From positions 4,898,001 to 4,962,000 of the forward strand of contig CM038463.1 of assembly GCA_021464415.1 (NCBI GenBank): a stretch of 64,000 bases of DNA. Direction: 5' to 3'. The notes beneath the pieces are model-generated. The model worked only from the letters and a program-made list of their open reading frames with translations. It was not told the DNA's origin and did not search any database. The stretch is from Lonicera japonica (Eukaryota; Streptophyta; Magnoliopsida; Dipsacales; Caprifoliaceae). Positions 1-13,027 of this stretch are shown one piece after another; the stretch's first letter is position 1, and every line of letters begins with the position of its first letter. The translations under genes and the position numbers were made by a program.

Positions 1-1035
1 AGTTTCATACTTTTTGATACATATATATAGCAAAAGAATGATTTTCTTTAACTACTAATCCGTTGAGGCAAATCCTGTTTGTATTAAAAAATTTAAGCTG
101 GGGTCATTTATAATGTAGTTTTGGATCAATTGTGCCTAATTTTAAACAATTTTTAGTTGGGTTTTCTTGCTGTTGCCATACTATACGGAGAAAATGTTTG
201 TTGGTTTAGGGCAAATGTGGAAAATCAGTAGGACTTTTGATGGAGGCTTTGTTTTAGTGAATTTGTAATTAACTTGCATTGCATCTTCTTGAAGTTCGGG
301 TTCATTTTCAATTGTACAAATGTCCATAAAAAATAAGAAGTAAGGGGACTAAAGTCCATGTAGAAATGCCAAAGTTGTAAAAGGTGTTGAATCTTAATTC
401 AGTTCTGCGATAGTAGTTGGAAGTATTAGTTTGCTGTTACTAATGCAATGGTATGAATAGCATGATCACACTGTTGATATAGTAGTGAGAATGATTCTTT
501 CTCATATAATGAAATTGTTCTAGAACTCCTGACTTGTAAGTGCCGATACCTTAATCTTCAATTTAATTCCTGGTACATATAATTTAATATAAGTTTTTCT
601 ATGTCAATATTTAAGGTCCATGAATACGTTGTAAATGATTTCTTGTTGCAAATGAAGAGAAGGTGAAGTTGTTAAGATGAAAGCAAAATCATTGCATTTT
701 CTCATTTCCTTCGTTTCTTTTTCTAGCGGCCAATGGAGAATCTAGAATTTTGAATTTGGGGAGGCCAAACCACAAGAAAAAAAATAAAATTGATATAAAA
801 TAACTAATATAAAACAAGCTTAAAATAAGCTAACTTGGAAAGATCTGCAATTGTTAAGGAATTAAAGATAAATTTCCTTGTGATACAAATCGTGGACTAA
901 ATTATAATAAATATTGGGTTTCCTTTTTTGTCAAAATTTTAATATTAGGTTTCAGTGTCAAAATTTAGATATATGTTGTATATATATATATATATCTTAT
1001 AATACACACACACACATATAAATGAAAAGGCATAT
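1..1035. other. AT-rich intergenic DNA, no gene seen
   Basis: No open frame with recognisable protein similarity was seen on either strand. The stretch is AT-rich and ends in a TA and CA dinucleotide run at about 977-1020, just before the copia LTR. Confidence 0.5.
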
Positions 1036-1218
1036 TGTTGTGGAAATAACTGAGTTATATCTTTTATTAGGTAACACTTTTAAATAGGGCATGAATACAA
1101 TAGTACATAGGGTTTACAAGGGAGCCCAATATAGCCCCTAATACATAATTTACACAGTAAAGTCCTTAATACATATTTTATCTAAACGATAGCACACAGT
1201 GTGTAATTTCTTTCAACA
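1036..1218 (-). mobile_element. Ty1/copia 3' LTR
   Basis: A 183-bp block begins TGTTGAAAG on the minus strand and ends in CA. The purine-rich AAAGGGGAG at 1219-1227 (minus strand) abuts its start, as a polypurine tract should for a 3' LTR. A second LTR of the same length and family lies at 39680-39862. Internal copia coding remnants on the same strand run rightward to about 8183, so this is the 3' end of that element. No matching 5' LTR was found right of 8183. Confidence 0.75.
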
Positions 1219-1800
1219 CTCCCCTTTGTGCTGAGTCAGAGATAGAGTGGTACATGTATTGTTGCCTCGTTAAAACCTTGTCAAGTCACAAAAACCCTGT
1301 GGGAAAAATAACCTTGATTGAAGGGAAAAAAGTACAACATTATGACAATTATGTTAGACTTCCTCCGTTGAGTCTATACTTCCATTTGATCCTTTCTTCG
1401 ATCAATATAGTTTGCATGTATCGTTACCTTGTTAAAAACCTTGCCAAGTAACAAAATTCAGTGGGAAAAATAAACCTTGATATAAGGAAAAGAGTATAAC
1501 GTAACATTATGTGGATGCTAGACTCTCCCTCAAGTCTACACCTCCCGTTGATGTTTACATTAATCAAGAAATTTGAAAAGCTTATGCATGTATCATTGCA
1601 TTGTTAAAAACCTTACTAAGTAATAAAACCCTGTGGGAAAAATAACCTTAGTTAAAGGAAAAGAGTACAACGCGATCGATGACTTGCATATGTTAGACTT
1701 CTCCTTAAGTCTATGCTCCCCCTGATCCTTACATCGATAAAGGAAGTTTGAAAAACCTAGCATTCCTATGCTTTTCACATGTTTATTAAATATAGCCTAA
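1219..1800 (-). repeat. Three tandem units in the copia 3' untranslated region
   Basis: A unit of about 162-172 bp recurs near 1252, 1414 and 1586. Each copy has GTTAAAAACCTTG-like, then CCCTGTGGGAAAAATAA-like, then AAGGAAAAGAGTACAAC-like blocks. The repeats lie between RNase H and the PPT, so they belong to the element's 3' untranslated part. They are diverged, which agrees with an old insertion. Confidence 0.75.
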
Positions 1801-3345
1801 GGCAAAGATTTGTTAAACAAATCTTCCACATTATCCTTAGATCTTACTTGATTCACTTGAATCTTGAGGAGAGCCAGTTGTTGCTGATTATAGAAAAACT
1901 TTGGAGATATATGTTTCATATTATCACCCTTGATATAACTTAGCTTCATCTATTCGATACAAGTTGCATTGTCTTCATAAATGCAAGTAGGTTCTTCAGT
2001 GGTAGAACTTAAATCACTAATCCTTTGAATATATGTAATGGTATCTATTCACCATATACATTCACAAATCACCTCATGTAGGGCGATGATCTCAGAGTGG
2101 TTCGAGGAGGTAGTCACGAGGGTTTGCTTGGTTTATCTTTAAGATATAATACATAACTTGTTTGGGAACGACATTTATGTGGGTCGGAGAGGTGCCCTGC
2201 ATCAATAAAACCAACCAAAACACCATTTGGGGTTTTCATATAGGGGCTAGCCTTTTCGACATCAATATTGCTTTAAAAATTGTCGAGCTATTTGTAATTT
2301 CTTTTGCCTCTCTGTAGGGAAAGAGCAATCCTAAGTCAATGGTTCCTTTTAGATATCGAAAAATATTCTTAATACCGTTCCAGTGACACTGCATTGGTGC
2401 TGAGTTAAATCTAGCTAACAAATTCAATGAGAATGTTATGTCTGGTCGAGTATACTTTGTTAAGTGCAATAATGCCCATATTGTATTTAGATAGGAAATT
2501 TTATCTCCCAATATATTTTTGTAATTTTACTTTGTACAAAATGAATATTTCTTTTGATTCAAACATCAACCGACCATTGGGAGTGTTAGCATAATGCATT
2601 TTGTCCAGGTTAAATCCTGATTATGTTTTGGTCGTACACAGACTGGTGGATTAATATCCACAAGCTCGATATTCTAGGTTAAGATCTAGACAAAATTTGA
2701 GTTTTCCTAAGATTTTTTATTTCAAATTTGAATTTCAAGTAGCTAGCAGTATCTCTTATTTCATCAAGAGTACCTATTATGTTTATATCATCAACATATA
2801 CAGCTATAATTGCGAATCAGGAACTTGTTTTTTTTATAAATACGCATGGGCATAATTCATCGTTCTTATATCCTTTCTCAATCAAGTAATCACTTAGATG
2901 GGTATACCACATCCATCCGGATTGTTTTAATTCGTAAAGTGAGTATTTCAACCTAATTGCAAACGCACTCTGTGGTTTAAAGTCACTTGTCTTGGGTAAT
3001 GTAAGGACATCAGGCACTTTCATATATATATATATATATATATATTTTAATCAAGATCCCTCCATGAGCTGTATTTTTAGTTATTCGAAAACTACTAAGC
3101 TAATTAAATAGCGGAATGTTATAACATTCATTATGGGAGAGTATGTCTCCTCATAGTCAAGTCCAGGGCATTGTGAGAAACCTTGCGCCACAAGGCGAGC
3201 CTTGTACTTTAGGACTTTTTTTTATTTACACTTTATGGCAAATAATTGTTTATGTCCTACAAACTTTACACTTGGCGCAATTAGTACTAGCGGACTAAAT
3301 ACCTGTCTCTTTGCCAGAAAATCTAATTCTGTTTGGATTGTTTAT
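1800..3345 (-). pseudogene. Copia reverse transcriptase and RNase H, decayed
   Basis: Minus-strand fragments in shifting frames match the copia RT/RNase H order. From right to left: a region like the RT entry, then RLVAQGFSQCPGLDYEETYS (near 3120-3215), then a fragment with LYELKQSGWMWY (2817-3023), then TRPDITFSLNLLARF and HWNGIKNIFRYLKGTIDLGL (2236-2511), then the RNase H part with SNHSEIIALHE and a YEDNAT-like stretch (about 1800-2235). Several frameshifts and stops separate the pieces and a TA microsatellite has grown at 3023-3045. The gene cannot make an active polymerase. Family assignment is strong; lineage within copia was not determined. Confidence 0.85.
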
Positions 3346-4089
3346 TTTCATTTAGGCCAATTTTTCCCTTTGTTGACATTTTGCAACAGAGTAAGGTTCA
3401 CCATCATCGTACTCTTTGATTCATTGAGCAACAATGTATCATCACTGCATATGAAGAATCTTTCTATTAATTCATATGCTCTCTCTTAACCCATTGAGAT
3501 TTATTCTCTGGAATCATTTATAACTTTGAGGCGTCCCCCAATATTGATTCATGGACATAAGTATAATCAGAGATAATTTCATGAAAGAGTTTTTTACATT
3601 AATGATTAATTGATCAATGTGTGCCTTACTCCACTTCTTCTTTTATGTGAGTATTTGTCGAACAAAGTGGCATTCCTTTATTCCTTTTGGGAGCCATGGC
3701 CTCAACCACACTTCCACTAAATGTGGTTGCAGCATCTCTTTCTGTGACACTGTGCCCTTTGTTAGTGACTTTCAACTTTGTAGGCATATTGCAGTTGGTA
3801 TGTTTGATCTCGTCACTTTTCGATACCAGTAAATGCATCAGGTATCAAATCTGTTATATTTTAAAAATTGATTATTTTTTTTCACTTCACTGTACATTGT
3901 GATATGTGTGGGGATCAAGATGAGACATAGTGGGGACCATGACAATTTCTGTCGTTTTATTGAAAATTTATTTTTCTATCTCCTCCTAGCGACGGGAAGA
4001 CTGTCTCATAAAAGTGACAATCTGCATTTTTTAGCAGTAAAGAGATCGTCTGACAAGAATTTCAAATGGCGAATTATCTTTAGGGATTC

Positions 4090-4434
4090 GTATATAATGT
4101 TAATACTTAATTATTTCAGCGGGCCCAACTTAGTGCGCTGTGGGGGGGGGGGGCAGTCGGCACATATGCATAAAATATCAGACTAATATTCAGTTACCAA
4201 CTGGTACACATATAATAGTTATATAATATTGAGCCTTGAAATAAAAAAGTAAAGCTGGGTGCAATATTGCTTAAACCTCGAGCATATAGAAGAAATATGA
4301 TGCATATAACAAATGTTTTATCTACCATCTATATTCTTTTGATGGTTGCTTTTATGAGACCTTTTCGCATATGCACATGGAGAACGATATTCTTTACTTC
4401 GATTTTATGCAATAATCATCAAGTACTTTTGATA
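4090..4434 (-). pseudogene. Copia integrase, C-terminal remnant
   Basis: Minus-strand translation gives broken stretches that follow the integrase order seen in copia elements (SKVLDDYC near 4410-4434, then a degenerate downstream part). There are several in-frame stops. It is the continuation of the integrase piece at 5944-6350, from which it is separated by a nested insertion. Confidence 0.55.
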
Positions 4435-5943
4435 TGCCAAGAAATTGGTACATTGTAAGGCACTAATATATATCTTGAAGAGCATATATTACTACGTTTG
4501 TTGTGTTTTTGGAGCTTTTCAGGTATTTAGAATTAAATCGAGAAGTTTGCAATTGAAGGAAAAAAATGGCTGCGCGTAAGGCCTAAGTTCAAAAAATTTC
4601 TGGCACTAATTCATATAGAATTTGAAGAAAACTCCAAAGATAAAGGTTCTAGATTTTTGAGTTAGCTAAGCGTGGGCAAAAACCTTGCGTCAATCGGAGT
4701 ACGGAGCGCAAAGTTATTGACAATGTACAATCAGTGCGCTGCTAGAATTAATTCCAGCGATAATGTTTAAATGAAGATGTGCTTTTTGTTATATAATTGC
4801 CCAGCCATGCAGAAGCCTATCCAATAGAGCCCAAGCCCACAATTAAAGCTATTCAATTATAAAAAGGGGCAAGGGTTTTCGAGAGGAGAACAACAGCCAT
4901 TATTTGTATTTTTTTAATTCTTTTTCTCTCCTCCTTTATTCCTTATCGACACAGCAGCAATTCTTCCTTTCATTCTTCTTCTTTTAGGCACGATTTTTGA
5001 GAAGAATAACTACACTTTATTTAAATTTATTTTTTATCCTAGCCGTGCATAGTTCTCAATAAATACACTGCAATTTTTTTCATTGCTCAGTATATTCACT
5101 CTTGTTTAGATTTTTTAATTTACTTTGGATCAAATACGAAGTATTTTATTTTATGTACGCTGGAGCAGATTTATTTTAAAGCGGATCTAATTCAGAATTA
5201 TTTATTAATTTGCGCGTACCAAGTAAGTAATTAATTAATTTATTTATTTATGCATTATTTAATTATGTGTTGTGTTTTAATTGTCAGCATGTTAGGCTAG
5301 GTTATTTTCTAGGGTTGAGGATGAGTATATTTGATTGATTCCCTTGCAAGTATTCATGCCAATTGACTCTACCAATTTAATGCTTTAATATTAAAAATAA
5401 TTTTTTCTATTAAATGCCTATTTTAATTTATAAAAAAATAAGATTAGATTCTCACTATTTTTTGTTGGATTTACCTTATGATTTGTTGAGAGCGGATATA
5501 GGGTGTGTTTTGACGGATATAGGGTGTGTTTTGATTTTATACATTTGCTTAGCTGTGGAAGAATTAACAATTGAATTTTATAATTTAATTGGACTTAATT
5601 GAATTTATTTTTCGCATCTAATAGAGTCGAGAGACCAAATTAGTGCGAGACAGAGAGTAGAGTTTGTTGGGCATGAATACGAGGAACATGATATCAAATA
5701 TATGACTTCGCCACTCTAGTATTTTATTAATTGATTATTTCATTAGTATTTTTATTGGTTTATTATTTTATTCGTAGTTGATAAACCATCACAATCAATT
5801 TTTAAGCTAGATTAGGAATTAATTAGAGTTAGTGAGAGAGATACGTTCGTTTTATCCATCGAGTCCCTAGGGTTCGGCCTCGCTCTTGCCTAAGCTATAC
5901 TGGTATCTGATTCGTGCACTTGCGAGTATTTAAAACATTAACA
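4435..5943 (+). mobile_element. Nested gypsy-like LTR within copia integrase
   Basis: The copia integrase reading stops at about 4434 and resumes at about 5944, so 1.5 kb has been inserted. The insert starts TGCCAAG and ends near AAACATTAACA. It has a promoter-like stretch (ATTATAAAAAGGGGC near 4857), a pyrimidine-rich leader and a distal block with GAGTCCCTAGGGTTCGGCCT, a layout like Ty3/gypsy LTRs of the Tat/Athila type. No internal gypsy coding region was seen, so a solo LTR is likely. The exact ends and the target-site duplication are not clear: TTTTGAT occurs on both sides but the flanks have diverged. Confidence 0.55.
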
Positions 5944-6797
5944 ACTTCTTTTGATGTAAACTCTCTAGCTTTATCGAATCTTATAGACATAATACATTAA
6001 TCAGGGTGGTGAGCCCTTAAGCATATAATAAATGCTAAGAAGTTTGTAAATGCAGCATTTATTGTAGACAATTATTCGACGTGTGACCAGAATGTCGACT
6101 TATCCACCAGATCCGTAAAGTACTTTGAATAGTTCCGTATTCTTGATGGATTAATCTACAAATATATAATTATATTCTTTGTAAGAATGATATATTTTAT
6201 TTTGTATCTTTAGCATAAAAATGTCTCGATTCTATTTTTGCTAAAGAGTAGGATTTGAAAAATTGGGTGTCGTTCCTTTGACATGGTCAATGAGGCACAA
6301 TAGGAAAGGGGGATATTGTTTCCAATACTTCGAAAGTCAATGATTACTTTTGAGCATTACTAGTATTAAAACGTTGCAATGAGTTGAATTTTTGTCCCAT
6401 TTATTTGTCACTCAGAAAAAGGGATGTCCGTGTAAGTACTTTAACATATGGATCATCATGATCAAGGTGCACTAGGCAAGCATGCCAAAGCCTGTATGAA
6501 TTAGTGTCCCACATTACATTGTTGGTGACATTATAGGATTCGACAATCCTTATCGTAGTGGGGTACATTCCCCTATAATGACTCATAAGTTTATCTAAAA
6601 TGCGTTTTTTTGCACATTTGTTTAGAGTTAAAATAAATATGTTTTTGTTTCATTCTTACATTTGGTTTTTGTATGATTGTTGTTGGTACGAATATCATTA
6701 ACAAAGTTCGGGTTGCTCTAGGTGCATATAGAGCGTATGCGTCTTTGAACACCATTTTAGTAACAAAATGGTTGAGTAGTTCTTCGTTCTTACACAT
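5944..6797 (-). pseudogene. Copia GAG-pre-integrase and integrase core, decayed
   Basis: The 6401-6586 fragment has RLWHACLVHLDHDD, the GAG-pre-integrase signature (LWH.RLGH.). Left of it, 5944-6200 reads AAFTNFLAFIICLRAHHPD, then after a stop IRFDKAREFTSK, the region of the second catalytic Asp of copia integrase. The 6591-6797 piece lies between this and gag and shows no clear domain. Stops and frameshifts break the reading throughout. Confidence 0.75.
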
Positions 6798-7254
6798 AGA
6801 TATTATAGGTTATTAATTTCTTTTTTTATTGAATGGTTATGGTGTTCCCACTATTAACCAATCATTAAAGTTATCCTCGATTCATTCCTACAGTAATGAC
6901 ATCTGTATAAGATCCGAATCATGTAAAAATAATCGAACATATCAAATACATTAGAATAAAGTCCGAAATTTTAAATAATAAAACCAACGATAATTAATCC
7001 AATATCTTATTTAGAAATATAATCCATCAAGCCAACGTGAACTTTAAGACAAAATAATAGTCTAAAAATAATTAGGCAATATGCCTGGTTAACTATCTCT
7101 GGAAAATAAAATGAATAAAGCAGATCAGTAAAAAACGGGTGCATCCATTGATTGAGCAATGTCTTTTTTGCCACTAATGTCTGTAATTGTAAAATTGATA
7201 TCAGCGTCATTTTTTTTATTCATAAAGTGAGATTCTTTTTCTTTGAACTCTCGA

Positions 7255-8183
7255 TATCTCTTGTAACTGGCTGCTACTTTAGCGCTTGCATGGCAGTCTT
7301 GTACCAGTGCCCAACAACTCTACACCTGTAGCATGGCTCGTCGCCAATTCTTTCTTTTTTGGCTGGAGGGTTCTTTGGTGCATTTTGCATTTTATATTCC
7401 TAACCACTAGCTCCAATAGCACCATTTCTTCGCTATACTTTGGAAAAGCTCCATGATCCCCAAGTCCTTTTCCATGTTATACATCGTTGTCACGTGGGTA
7501 GGGATCAGTACGTCTAGCTCCATTTGCATTGGGGTTATTTCCACTATTCATCTTATCATAATTAGCCTCAGGAATTCTCTTTGTCCCAACGGGCTTAGCA
7601 TTGTTATTCAAAAGCACCTTATTATGCCTCTCAGCCACTTGCCGTAGGTTGATTAGCTTATTGAATATTATGATTCTTTTGTTATCATACTTGTGTCTAT
7701 ACTGGTTCACTAGTATAAGTGATAGAATATGAAAAGTGGAAATAGTCTTCTGGATCATATCATCTTCTGTGAGATCCTTTCCACGGAAGTTGAAATGTGC
7801 CTTTAGGCGCAACATGTCTTTGTAGAAGTCGTTGATTTTTTTATAGTCAAGTAAGCGGATTTCATTATACTGGACGGTCAGTGCTGTGAGCAAAGTGTCT
7901 AAATGTTCCCAAAACGTCTTTTTAGGACATCATATAGTTCTTTAGGTGTCTTCAACTGAAGGTACTCCCAACGTAAGCTGGGATTAATATGTCTCAAAAG
8001 AAACATTAATGTATTTGCTTTCACCTTGTTAGACGGTTCTTTGTCTGTGGGGTTGCTGAGGCCAGCAAGTCTGGCAGAGTGTTCTTTGGCCACAAAAGCG
8101 GTTTCTACATCAGAAATCCACTGATGGTACTCAAGTCCTTCTGAGTCCAAAATGTCAAATTCGGGTCGAGTTGGGCCGGCCAT
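7255..8183 (-). pseudogene. Copia gag with zinc knuckle, broken
   Basis: The start at 8183 (MAGPTRPEFDILDSEG) gives a 94-residue N-terminal gag piece. The reading continues in another frame at 7893-7477 with a copia gag domain (EDDMIQKTISTFH, then an LLVAEQ-like LRQVAERHNKVLL). A zinc knuckle, CYRCRVVGHWYKTA, follows near 7300-7345; the last Cys of CX2CX4HX4C is lost. One frameshift separates the first two pieces (near 7895) and stops occur after the knuckle. Gag would coat element RNA. This is the 5' end of the element whose 3' LTR is at 1036-1218. Confidence 0.8.
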
Positions 8184-9480
8184 CTTAATAAATAATAGAG
8201 AAAATATTACACAGTTATAAGTACATCCATGTTAGTTATTTTTTAGGAATATAAATTAGATTTCAAAACTAAGATTCATAATCGACACATTTTTCAATGC
8301 TATGTGAAAATACTTTATCATAATAATTATAATGCGCATGAACTTTATTCATCATAACAACTTTCAAATTTATGACATGCTAAATATAACAATTAATATA
8401 AGTAATATTCAAAATTTCTTAGCCTGCTAATTTACCACAAGTATAACAATTATAAATGTAATTAATCCATCTAAAATAATATATATATATACACTTAAAT
8501 ATACCAATATTTGAATTTAAATATACCAGTAATTAATATACATATAATACTATATTATTAATAAAAATAAGGGGATTTTAGTTTTATACCCTTAAATATC
8601 ATATTTATTAGTTGTTAGGACTACTAAGATTTTGAAATTAGTATATAGTCCCTCTTACCTTAAATAGTTATAAATTCGTAATTAATACTATAATATTATG
8701 ACTATCCTACCCTTTTCAATTAAATTAATTCATCCCTAAAATTATGGAACCGATACATAGAAAGTTGACTTTTGTGGTTTTCCTAATTTTAATTAAACTA
8801 TTTCCATAATAATATATACAATAATTAATTTAGAATATTGATAGAAACTGTTTATACTTAAGAAAATAGGAACACATAATTTTTTATTAAACATTAAACA
8901 CAAATATTCGAAAAGGATATGTATATCATTATGTACACTTAAATTTAAAATCCAACAAAATAATTATTTATAATTTCAGTTTTTTGTAATTAAGCTTAAT
9001 GCCAAACATATCAATCGTGCCATATAATGCAATGTTTACTGTAAGACTTTGAATGATAATAGAAGCATAACAACATGGTAATGGTAATCTGTTTTGTACA
9101 TGTCAATTAGGTTTTTGAATATAATTTATATCTGCACAACGTTAAATAAATTAATGAATACCACATAATTTTTTTGTATTTCGTACTCCTAATAGTATGA
9201 AGAATGTATTAATTAGCTGGAACACGTCGTATGATATTATTAGATGGGTGTAATTGTTTGTCATTTTCAAAACAGTTAAACGTCACTTCCTTTGGGATAA
9301 TCGTAACAGATATAAACATAGAGTTAAGAATGTTCATTATCCCATTTTCTTCCATCATTCACTTGTGTAATCAAAAACTCCTTATTATAGCTAGTAAAAG
9401 ATGGCTACAGATAATGGGCATTCTCTCAAAAGGTTCAACTATTCTCTTACTATTTTGGAACCAAGAAATTTAGCGTGCTA
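8184..9480. other. AT-rich DNA, copia leader then nothing recognisable
   Basis: The bases directly right of gag should be the copia leader, but no PBS or 5' LTR was recognised. The remainder is very AT-rich with short TA runs. An 80-codon open frame at 9231-9473 has no recognisable domain and is taken as chance. Confidence 0.5.
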
Positions 9481-9905
9481 GGTTTCCTGAGACCACACCC
9501 CCACCCACCCCACCATCACCAGAAATAAATGTTATTCAACAGAAAGATCCACCTGTTAAGTTTGAGTATGATGGAGAACACATCGGACATCTTTATGACG
9601 ATGAAAATGGTGATGTAGATGTGGTGGAAAATATGAAGATATGAATGAGGGGGAGGACGAAACTGATGGGGGGGGGGGGAATGATGATGATGCAGATGAC
9701 AATGACGACGGCATTGGCATGGATCTGGAAGAAGAGCCGTGACTAGAAAACATGATAAACCTTAAGATGGAGGAGAACTATTCTTATTCATCAACTTCCG
9801 GAGAAGATGACGATGTGTACATATTGGACAACTTTCCGTCCTTCGATGACGATGATCTATGCGGCCACAACTCTTCATTCGAAAACCCATTCCTTGAGCA
9901 TTGAA
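9481..9905 (+). other. Acidic exon-like remnant of unknown origin
   Basis: The plus strand has short readings rich in Asp and Glu (YDGEHIGHLYDDENGDVDVV near 9560-9625, then DD/DN runs to 9740 and again at 9780-9900), broken by stops and by a run of twelve G near 9669. The composition is more coding-like than its surroundings. It could be a decayed host exon or part of a DNA transposon protein. No family is recognised. Confidence 0.35.
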
Positions 9906-10714
9906 CAACACGATGATAATTTTTTATTTTTTTTTGGTGTTTTGATTTTACATTATGATTACATTACCTTTGTTAAGGAACATGCCTTATTAATTTTGGT
10001 AAATTGTAATATTAGGATCTTTTTAGCGCAATTTTTTTATACAAGTTGCCTAAAAAACATATTAAATAAATTATTATACAATAATCTTCATTTTGATATA
10101 TATAATTATACAAACAAATTAAATATATAATTACATAGATATATGAATTACCATATATTAATGTGTTATATATATATAAAATTTATACAAACATATTAAT
10201 ATATAATTATACAATTGACATAAACATATACACCGATACAACTAGACAAAGAGAAACATATATGTATATGATATATATATATATATATATATGCAAACAT
10301 GTACAAGTAGGGAATTAAAAGTTTCAGCGAGTATTTTTTTTATAATCATACTCATATACATCTGCGTCATATTATAGTAAATAAACAAATTAAATTAAAT
10401 TAATTTTGACCGTGGGTGTATGCATTATTGTAGTATTTTTGTGATCTTAAAAAAAAATAAAGAAACAGCAGTTCATAGATAAGATTAGACAACACGTAGA
10501 TATAAGGAATGTATGTAGACATACATAGGTACCAACAAACAGTCTTAACAATCAAACTAATAATAATAAATACAAATAGTCTTACATTGGTACATGAAAT
10601 TCAAAGATGCGTACATATATATACAGGACATAGATTACACATGTATATATAGACATATATATTACATATAGGAAGATGCGTACATATATATATACGGACA
10701 TATAGATTACATAT
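9906..10714. other. AT-rich DNA with TA and TACATATA repeats
   Basis: This holds many short TA microsatellites (for example 10268-10292) and repeated TACATATATA-type blocks between 10600 and 10720. No gene was seen. Confidence 0.6.
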
Positions 10715-13005
10715 ATATGGAAAATTTCTGGTAAGGACCAGTCCTTACGGAGTGGTCCCTTTTATGACCCTTTTGCGTCGTAAAAACACACCCTCAAGTG
10801 TTTTTACGACACAAAAGAGTCGTAAAAAGGCCCCATTCGTAAGGACTGGATGTAGCATCCTGTATTTAAATTAATGTTAATTATGTCTTATTAACTCTTT
10901 TATATACATGTGAATGATTCTTTGGTGATTCAGGTGGTCCGAATCGATTCCGGTTAATAAATAGGAAGTTTTGGTTCCTTACGATTCGTTAATTTAAGCT
11001 AACTTTGAGCTATCGTAATTCCTCCGTTATTTATCCGATTAACATTTCACTAATGTGTGTCTAGTATTTGTATCATTCTACAACTTTCATGTTTTGGCTG
11101 AAAGCTAATTTGCACTTCTCATGGGTCAAAACAGGGCGCGAAGTAGGCCTATCGCTAAATTCTGGTTGTTTAATAGCGTTTTGGCAGAGCGCTGTCTTCG
11201 GTGAATTTCTGGAAAAAATGTGTCCATAATTTAGGAAGTTGTTTATCTTTGAATTACCTTTTCGTGCATATAAAGAACATCTCAATCGGAGTTCCGAGTC
11301 AAAAGTTATGGCAAAAAACAAAAACAGTGCTCCAAAACTAAAAAATATGTGCGCGTTACTGTAGCAACCGACTTAAAATGGATGAAAGCTTGTTTTAAGC
11401 TCCTTTTCACCCATTTTCAACCCAACCTCTTCCATTAAACTCTAGAGAGAGAAAGATAGGTATTCTTGAGCGATCCTTACCTATTTTCACTCCCGATTGA
11501 AGGATTAAACATCAAAAATCATCCGAAACACCTCATAGCTTACTATTCATCATCTTCTACCTTGAGGATTCTTTGGGGAAGGCTTGAAGCATCAAATTTC
11601 TTTCTTCTTTCTCACTCATAAATTGAGGTAGGGGTTTTCTTGCTTTCAAAACCCGATAAAATGAGTTTGTTACTTGATATATATATATATATATATATTT
11701 ATGATGTTGCATGATATGTGTGGTATTGAATATATGATTGGAGGCACAATATGCCATCTATACTTGATATAAAGAGTTGTTTGGACTAAATAAGATACCC
11801 TTGGCGATATATCTACGACATGGTTGATAAAAGTGATTTATTTGTGAACTTTTTATGCCAAGAGATATATGGTTGAACTTTGTAAAGTATATATGGCATA
11901 ATTTGCTTCATGTGGATAATTAGCATCATGTTATGCAGATTGTATGTTACTATGGTGTCAACCAGAAGCTCGACAACTTTCAAAGGCATAGAGGCTCTAT
12001 TATGGCCTATGACTTTTGTTCAAGTATCTGTTTCTCAGAGGCTTGTATCATTTATCTATGTACTGAAGAGCTGGTGGCTCTTGAAAACCGAAAATTGAAT
12101 TAAATGTATAGTACTTGCCGGGATGAAAAAATAGGCAGGGCTCGGTGCCCTTGGGTTGAAAAGCCCTAAACCCCTGGGGGAGCAACGTTTGGCCGCCTAT
12201 AAGCCACCGGTGTGGAGCCCGAGAACTTAGGCAAATTGGCAAGGCACTATGATTTTGCGATTATCTGTATTTATATGGGATCGGAGTGAATGATCCCAGG
12301 GCTATTGTTCTCTATACCTGTGTAAGATCGGGACAATTGATCCCAGGTTGTGATATCTTGGCAGCAATGGAATCTAGTCACCACTCAGGCTTTCTATTAT
12401 AGGGTAATCGGTTGACACGAGAGGTAACCTGCATTATCACGTTCATGCATGATCACTTGATGAATTTTGGATTTTCTGTTGATATTATTGATATTAACAT
12501 GGTTTAAAAGATATGTTTATAAACTTGTTTTTGAACATACGACCTGTATTCCCCCTACTGAGCAAATGGCTCACCCCGATTTTTTTTTTCTTTAAAACAT
12601 TTCAGGTGCTCACGAGTCCTACGAGGACAAGGATACGACAGGGTCAGGGATGATATAGAGGCTCTGATATTAGTGTATATCTTGGTTTTTCGTGATGCAT
12701 ATATATATATATATATATATATATTTTCGGGATGCCATGGCTAGCCCGAGGAGTTTATATACTTTGGTTATTCGTATGGTTTGGATTGTATGTATATGAT
12801 ACATGTTAGAATGTATAATATATTTGATACCCCATGCATTGTGATATTTGCTATATCTATTGTTGTTGACTTATTTTCCTCTACATACCTATCTTAGTCC
12901 TACTAAGATAGGTTAGTAATGCTCCAGGTCTTAATTACAGGTGTTAACATGTACATTAAGGCGGGGGTGTTACACTGGACATTACTAGAAATGCTCTGTA
13001 CATAT
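10715..13005. mobile_element. Fold-back (MITE-like) element interrupted by a solo LTR
   Basis: Arms at 10738-10789 and 10798-10849 are inverted copies (52 nt each, roughly nine mismatches by eye) separated by only 8 nt. They contain CCAGTCCTTACGGAG on one side and CGTAAGGACTGG on the other. The outer part of the right arm continues after the solo LTR: 12975-13005 reads CTGGACATTACTAGAAATGC, which pairs with the region left of 10738. Without the LTR this is a compact palindromic element in a TA-repeat setting. No coding capacity is seen. Confidence 0.65.
10851..12974 (+). mobile_element. Solo LTR, Ty3/gypsy-like, 2.1 kb
   Basis: The block starts TGTAGCATCC and ends GGGTGTTACA. It is flanked by the direct 5-bp repeat CTGGA (10846-10850 and 12975-12979), a target-site duplication. 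No gag or pol is present, so the LTR is solo, the product of LTR-LTR recombination. Internal landmarks include a TACTGAGCAAATGGCTCACCCC-type block near 12556 and CTCACGAGTCCTACGAGGAC near 12609, which resemble long gypsy LTRs of the Tekay/Del kind. It sits in the right arm of the fold-back element. Confidence 0.85.
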
Positions 13006-13027
13006 ATATATATATATATATATATGG

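Noticed and set aside
10738..10849. Hairpin as a microRNA precursor
   Set aside because: Arms are almost the same over the whole length, the loop is tiny and the element extends beyond the stem, which fits a fold-back transposon better.
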